Of a DNA stretch of 8,825 nucleotides, positions 6,777 through 8,825 are shown in pieces. Position 1 is the first letter of the stretch, and every line of letters begins with the position of its first letter. Where the stretch lies: assembly GCA_947500275.1 (NCBI GenBank), contig CANMSW010000086.1, positions 1 through 8,825 on the forward strand, in the 5' to 3' direction. The notes under the pieces were generated by a model. It saw nothing but the letters and a program-made list of their open reading frames with translations. It was not told the DNA's origin and ran no database searches. The position numbers and the translations under genes were made by a program. This stretch comes from Bacteriovoracaceae bacterium. Lineage in GTDB: Bacteria; Bdellovibrionota; UBA1018.

Positions 6777-7556
6777 TCAAAAAATCGCGAGGGTCGGGGT
6801 TCCCCGAAATTCGGCCTGAAAGAAAATGACGGGACCTGCCGGCGACTGAGTGGAAGATTCATAAGCCCCACACCCGAAAATTCCCGACCACTGATCCCAT
6901 TTCTTCCGCGCAAAGAGTCCTTTCAGATCGTTCGAAGTTCCCGAACTCCTCATCCGAAACTGCTGCCAGAGCGCTCCGGCACTCCAGTCATCAGCTATAT
7001 CAGAGCCTAAAAGCAACTCTGTACCCAGAAGGGTATCTCCCCCCGGCGCACCATAAAGTGCTGAAAATTCTTCTGCAAACCGTCTGCTGGTGTCGTTAAG
7101 ACTTATTTTTTCCCAACTCCATGTGAACCCAAAGAAAACCCCGCGCGCACCCAGCACCATTTTGCCTGAAACAAAGGGCGAAGTGAGAAGTCCTCGGCAA
7201 ATGGCGGAGTCGCAGTCCAGGGTACTGAAAGACCCTAAAAACCGGTACCGAGACCGCAGCCCACCCCGGAGATTCAAGAAAGAGATCGGGTTCACCTCAA
7301 GCGCTAGATCGCCTCGGTTAGCCAAACCTAAACCTTGATATCGAAGCAGGGGCCGAATGTAACCGTAGAGAAACTTTCCCTCGCCCGGCTGTCCCCAAAG
7401 CAACTGGCCGTAACCGAGCTCTGCCACACCGGCAGCTCCCAGCGGAAGCGACCTTCCACCGAAGCCTGCGCGCCAGTCCCAGTCGGCATGAGCTGGACTC
7501 ATCAAAAAGAATAGAACGGCTGCGAACGACAAAGCGACCATGCGTCTGAAGGTCAT
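6777..7556 (-). CDS. Predicted outer-membrane beta-barrel protein, unrecognised family
   Basis: A 259-residue protein with a clear Sec signal (MVALSFAAVLFFLMSPAHA, cut before DWDW at 25). The mature part is rich in Gly, Phe, Trp and Tyr and arranged as short amphipathic strands: DWRAGFGGRSLPLG, VAELGYGQLLWG, KFLYGYIRPLLRYQGLGL, DLALEVNPISFLNLRGGLRS, VFFGFTWSWEKISL, DWSAGALWQQFRMR, WSGIFGCGAYESS, PVIFFQAEFRG. It ends in Phe, as outer-membrane proteins commonly do. Cys115 and Cys120 are close enough to close a small loop; Cys229 is unpaired. No strong Shine-Dalgarno precedes ATG 7556, and ATG 7541 would also leave a full signal peptide, so the start is uncertain. It lies 39 bases after the previous gene and 14 before msrA. 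Function unknown; a transport or structural barrel is the plainest reading. Confidence 0.75.
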   Translation of the reverse strand: MTFRRMVALSFAAVLFFLMSPAHADWDWRAGFGGRSLPLGAAGVAELGYGQLLWGQPGEGKFLYGYIRPLLRYQGLGLANRGDLALEVNPISFLNLRGGLRSRYRFLGSFSTLDCDSAICRGLLTSPFVSGKMVLGARGVFFGFTWSWEKISLNDTSRRFAEEFSALYGAPGGDTLLGTELLLGSDIADDWSAGALWQQFRMRSSGTSNDLKGLFARKKWDQWSGIFGCGAYESSTQSPAGPVIFFQAEFRGTPTLAIF

Positions 7557-7595
7557 GATGCCCAGTTTGCGGGATGACGCGAAAGGGGTCCAGTC

Positions 7596-8468
7596 TCAAG
7601 GAGTAGTCAGGCGAAGCCGCGGCCCCGAATCGAGCTTGAGATTGAGAGAGTCGATGCCCGAGTGAGGATCGAGAATAAAATCAGCCCACGCCTCGGAAAG
7701 CTTCAAGCGAAGATCGAGGGGAAAGGCCCCACTCTCCACGTTCGCGCCTCTTCTCGCTGGCTCTTCACTCGGTAAACACGCGATTTGAGCAAGCACCCTT
7801 GAATAGTTCGGAAGCCCAGGAAGGACCCCAGAGTCCGCTCTATTTCTCCGACAAGGGTCCAAGTCTGGAGCCTGCCGAAAACCCTCGCCGAGCTGGCTTA
7901 CAAAGTTTGGATCGAGGGTTTGGCTTTCGGGGCTGGGACGCAACCAATGGGCCACCCGAGCAACCGCTTCATCGGCCGGAAGTCCGTTCACGATCGGAAT
8001 CAGAGTCCGCGCATCGAAAGCCACTGCGCTTCCACGGCGATCCACGAGAATCAAAGGCCCTGAACTCACCCGCACGTCTTCAACTCGAACACTGCCACCC
8101 ACTCCAAGCTCAACCCGTTCGAGCCGGCCGGTGCGAAAATCGAATCTAAACAGTGCCCGTGGCTCAACCACGACGATGGTCTCGGTGTCCCGAAGGGCCC
8201 CCCCCACGCCGCTGATTTCACCTCTGGATCTGATATAACCGTAGGGCCCGAAATCGAGAAAATTCGGCTCATTTCCCGATATCCCCCCATCCGAGAGGGG
8301 CACACGAAGAAGGAGGCCCCCTTCGACGAACTCCGAATCACGCGATGATCGAGGCGGATCGGAAGCTCTCACTAAGTCGACGGAACTCAATAAAAAGACG
8401 GCCATGGCTAAAACCCATAGGGTTCGCCACTTGATGGACCCGGAAATTAAAAGACGAATCAGATGCAT
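7596..8468 (-). CDS. Secreted protein of unknown function with two possible PQQ-like propeller repeats
   Basis: A 290-residue protein I do not recognise. ATG 8468 follows a strong purine-rich site (GAGGGAGGGGG, ending 3 bases before the start). A long signal peptide covers about 1-35 (basic IKWR, then TLWVLAMAVFLLSSVDLVRA). In the mature part two segments resemble each other: TIVVVEPRALFRFDFRTGRL (97-116) and PLILVDRRGSAVAFDARTLI (138-157). Both fit the 'hydrophobic strand, turn, A/F-x-F-D-x-R-T-G' rhythm of PQQ-like or WD-like propeller blades. Only two copies are visible, too few for a whole propeller. The C-terminal part (170-290) is proline- and arginine-rich, with two cysteines (206, 231) and a final segment LNLKLDSGPRLRL. 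It is the first gene of the minus-strand run with the barrel protein and msrA, which suggests a shared envelope role. Confidence 0.75.
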   Translation of the reverse strand: MHLIRLLISGSIKWRTLWVLAMAVFLLSSVDLVRASDPPRSSRDSEFVEGGLLLRVPLSDGGISGNEPNFLDFGPYGYIRSRGEISGVGGALRDTETIVVVEPRALFRFDFRTGRLERVELGVGGSVRVEDVRVSSGPLILVDRRGSAVAFDARTLIPIVNGLPADEAVARVAHWLRPSPESQTLDPNFVSQLGEGFRQAPDLDPCRRNRADSGVLPGLPNYSRVLAQIACLPSEEPARRGANVESGAFPLDLRLKLSEAWADFILDPHSGIDSLNLKLDSGPRLRLTTP

Positions 8469-8658
8469 CGGCCCCCTCCCTCACAAGATACAAGGATGCC
8501 AACTCCATGAACATGTGTCTTGAGTGGCACATCGGAAATTCGAGGCAATGCGGTAACTGCGAGGTGCGGATTGGGTGGGAAGGCCCGGGCGCAGCGAGCC
8601 CTCACCCCGAAGCGGGGGTGTGGGGCCTCGGCGGTCGGTGGAGTGAGGGAGCGCAAAC
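8469..8658. other. Upstream intergenic stretch, presumed promoter region of the minus-strand operon
   Basis: No gene is supported here; the short open frames on the minus strand lack good ribosome-binding sites and read like chance. On the minus strand it must contain, or lead to, the promoter of the gene starting at 8468, but no clear -35/-10 pair was seen. Its right part holds the inverted-repeat element described separately. Confidence 0.4.
8599..8649. repeat. GC-rich inverted repeat, REP-like or terminator-like
   Basis: CCCTCAC (8599-8605) is the inverse complement of GTGAGGG (8643-8649). Inside it, CACCCC (8603-8608) and GGGGTG (8615-8620) form a second, tighter hairpin around GAAGCG. 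GGCCCGGGC sits just left (8582-8590). Similar CCCTCAC...GTGAGGG elements with a GC-rich hairpin core occur as dispersed intergenic repeats in many proteobacteria, from general memory. It may instead terminate the minus-strand reading frame to its right. Only one copy is in the window, so repetitiveness cannot be judged here. Confidence 0.45.
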
Positions 8659-8784
8659 TCAGGCGCTATCAAAAGGCACGTAACTCGAGCGCGCTCTTGC
8701 TGGCTCCACCCGACGCGCGCGGACGACATCCTCCAGCGATCCCGAGGACACGCGCCCGCGCTTCAGGGCGATGCGCTCCGTCAC
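8659..8784 (-). CDS. Short reading frame, possible tail of an ABC-type ATPase
   Basis: Forty-one codons from GTG 8784 to TGA 8659. The N-terminal part TERIALKRGRVSSGSLEDV resembles the end of ABC ATPase domains, where '(D/E)R-I-x-x-L-x-x-G-R-(V/I)-x-x-x-G-(S/T)-x-(E)-(D/E)-(L/V)' follows the H-loop. It is followed by an arginine-rich tail ending VPFDSA. The codon choice is GC-rich at third positions, as in real genes of the window. The GTG overlaps the stop of the frame entering from the right edge. It is either a separate coupled small gene or, I think more likely, the shifted end of a single gene. The ABC reading is similarity by eye over fewer than 20 residues. Confidence 0.3.
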   Translation of the reverse strand: MTERIALKRGRVSSGSLEDVVRARRVEPARARSSYVPFDSA

Positions 8785-8825
8785 CGAGCTTCATGAATCA
8801 GCTCTGTCCCATCGGGCGGCGAGGC
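8781..8825 (-). CDS. C-terminal end of a frame entering from the right edge
   Basis: Fourteen codons are open from the right edge to TGA 8783-8781, ending GTELIHEAR. The stop forms a GTGA overlap with the following 41-codon frame. With one extra base before GTG the two frames would read through as TELIHEARVTERIALKRGRV, which fits an ABC ATPase end better than either piece alone. The 45 bases are too few to prove coding. Confidence 0.22.
   Translation of the reverse strand, partial: ASPPDGTELIHEAR

Noticed and set aside
8459..8729. Minus-strand frames of 65 and 82 codons upstream of the 8468 gene.
   Set aside because: They run through the inverted repeat, give Arg/Pro/Ser-rich products without motifs, and lack ribosome-binding sites.
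8771..8825. Plus-strand frame from ATG 8771 running off the right edge.
   Set aside because: Eighteen codons only, no Shine-Dalgarno, and antisense to the frames that look more like the end of a real gene.
1..8825. CRISPR arrays, tRNA or rRNA genes, insertion sequences, phage attachment sites.
   Set aside because: No regularly spaced repeats, no cloverleaf or rRNA-like stretches, no transposase or integrase motifs, and no terminal inverted repeats were seen.

Overview
The window (8,825 bases, GC-rich by eye, with no phage, plasmid or insertion-sequence genes visible) looks like chromosomal sequence from a Gram-negative bacterium. The evidence is several signal peptides, a peptidoglycan-binding LysM protein, and at least two proteins with the alternating strands and C-terminal aromatic residue of outer-membrane beta-barrels. 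The mix of a leucine/isovalerate catabolic cluster with many lineage-specific envelope proteins would suit a Bdellovibrionota or 'delta'-type proteobacterium. That taxon is a guess; nothing in the window fixes it.

Left third (1-3593): part of a leucine/isovalerate (liu) degradation locus, arranged divergently. On the minus strand, liuC (methylglutaconyl-CoA hydratase, 1059-1880) is followed after 5 bases by liuD/mccA (biotin-carboxylase subunit of 3-methylcrotonyl-CoA carboxylase, 1053 to beyond the left edge). On the plus strand, liuB/mccB (carboxyltransferase subunit, from 1983) diverges from liuC across a 102-base control region that carries a spaced direct repeat. LiuD and LiuB would form one enzyme that carboxylates 3-methylcrotonyl-CoA, and LiuC hydrates the product to HMG-CoA. 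The usual partners (isovaleryl-CoA dehydrogenase, HMG-CoA lyase, regulator) are not in the window.

Middle (3627-6120): three plus-strand exported proteins. The first is a small secreted protein of unknown function directly behind liuB. After a hairpin at 4174-4204 come a LysM protein and a putative outer-membrane barrel protein, joined by an ATGA stop/start overlap, so they are probably a translationally coupled envelope pair.

Right (6154-8468): a minus-strand three-gene run ending convergently on the barrel gene. In transcription order it encodes a secreted protein with two possible beta-propeller-like repeats, a predicted outer-membrane barrel protein, and an exported methionine sulfoxide reductase MsrA. 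MsrA has a TTG start that its Shine-Dalgarno supports.

Far right (8469-8825): an intergenic inverted-repeat element of REP-like or terminator-like appearance, then the last bases of a further minus-strand reading frame. That frame appears interrupted by a GTGA overlap or frameshift and may be the tail of an ABC-type ATPase.

No CRISPR array, tRNA, rRNA or riboswitch was recognised. I found no clearly new molecular system. The most interesting items are the uncharacterised envelope modules and the divergent liu arrangement.
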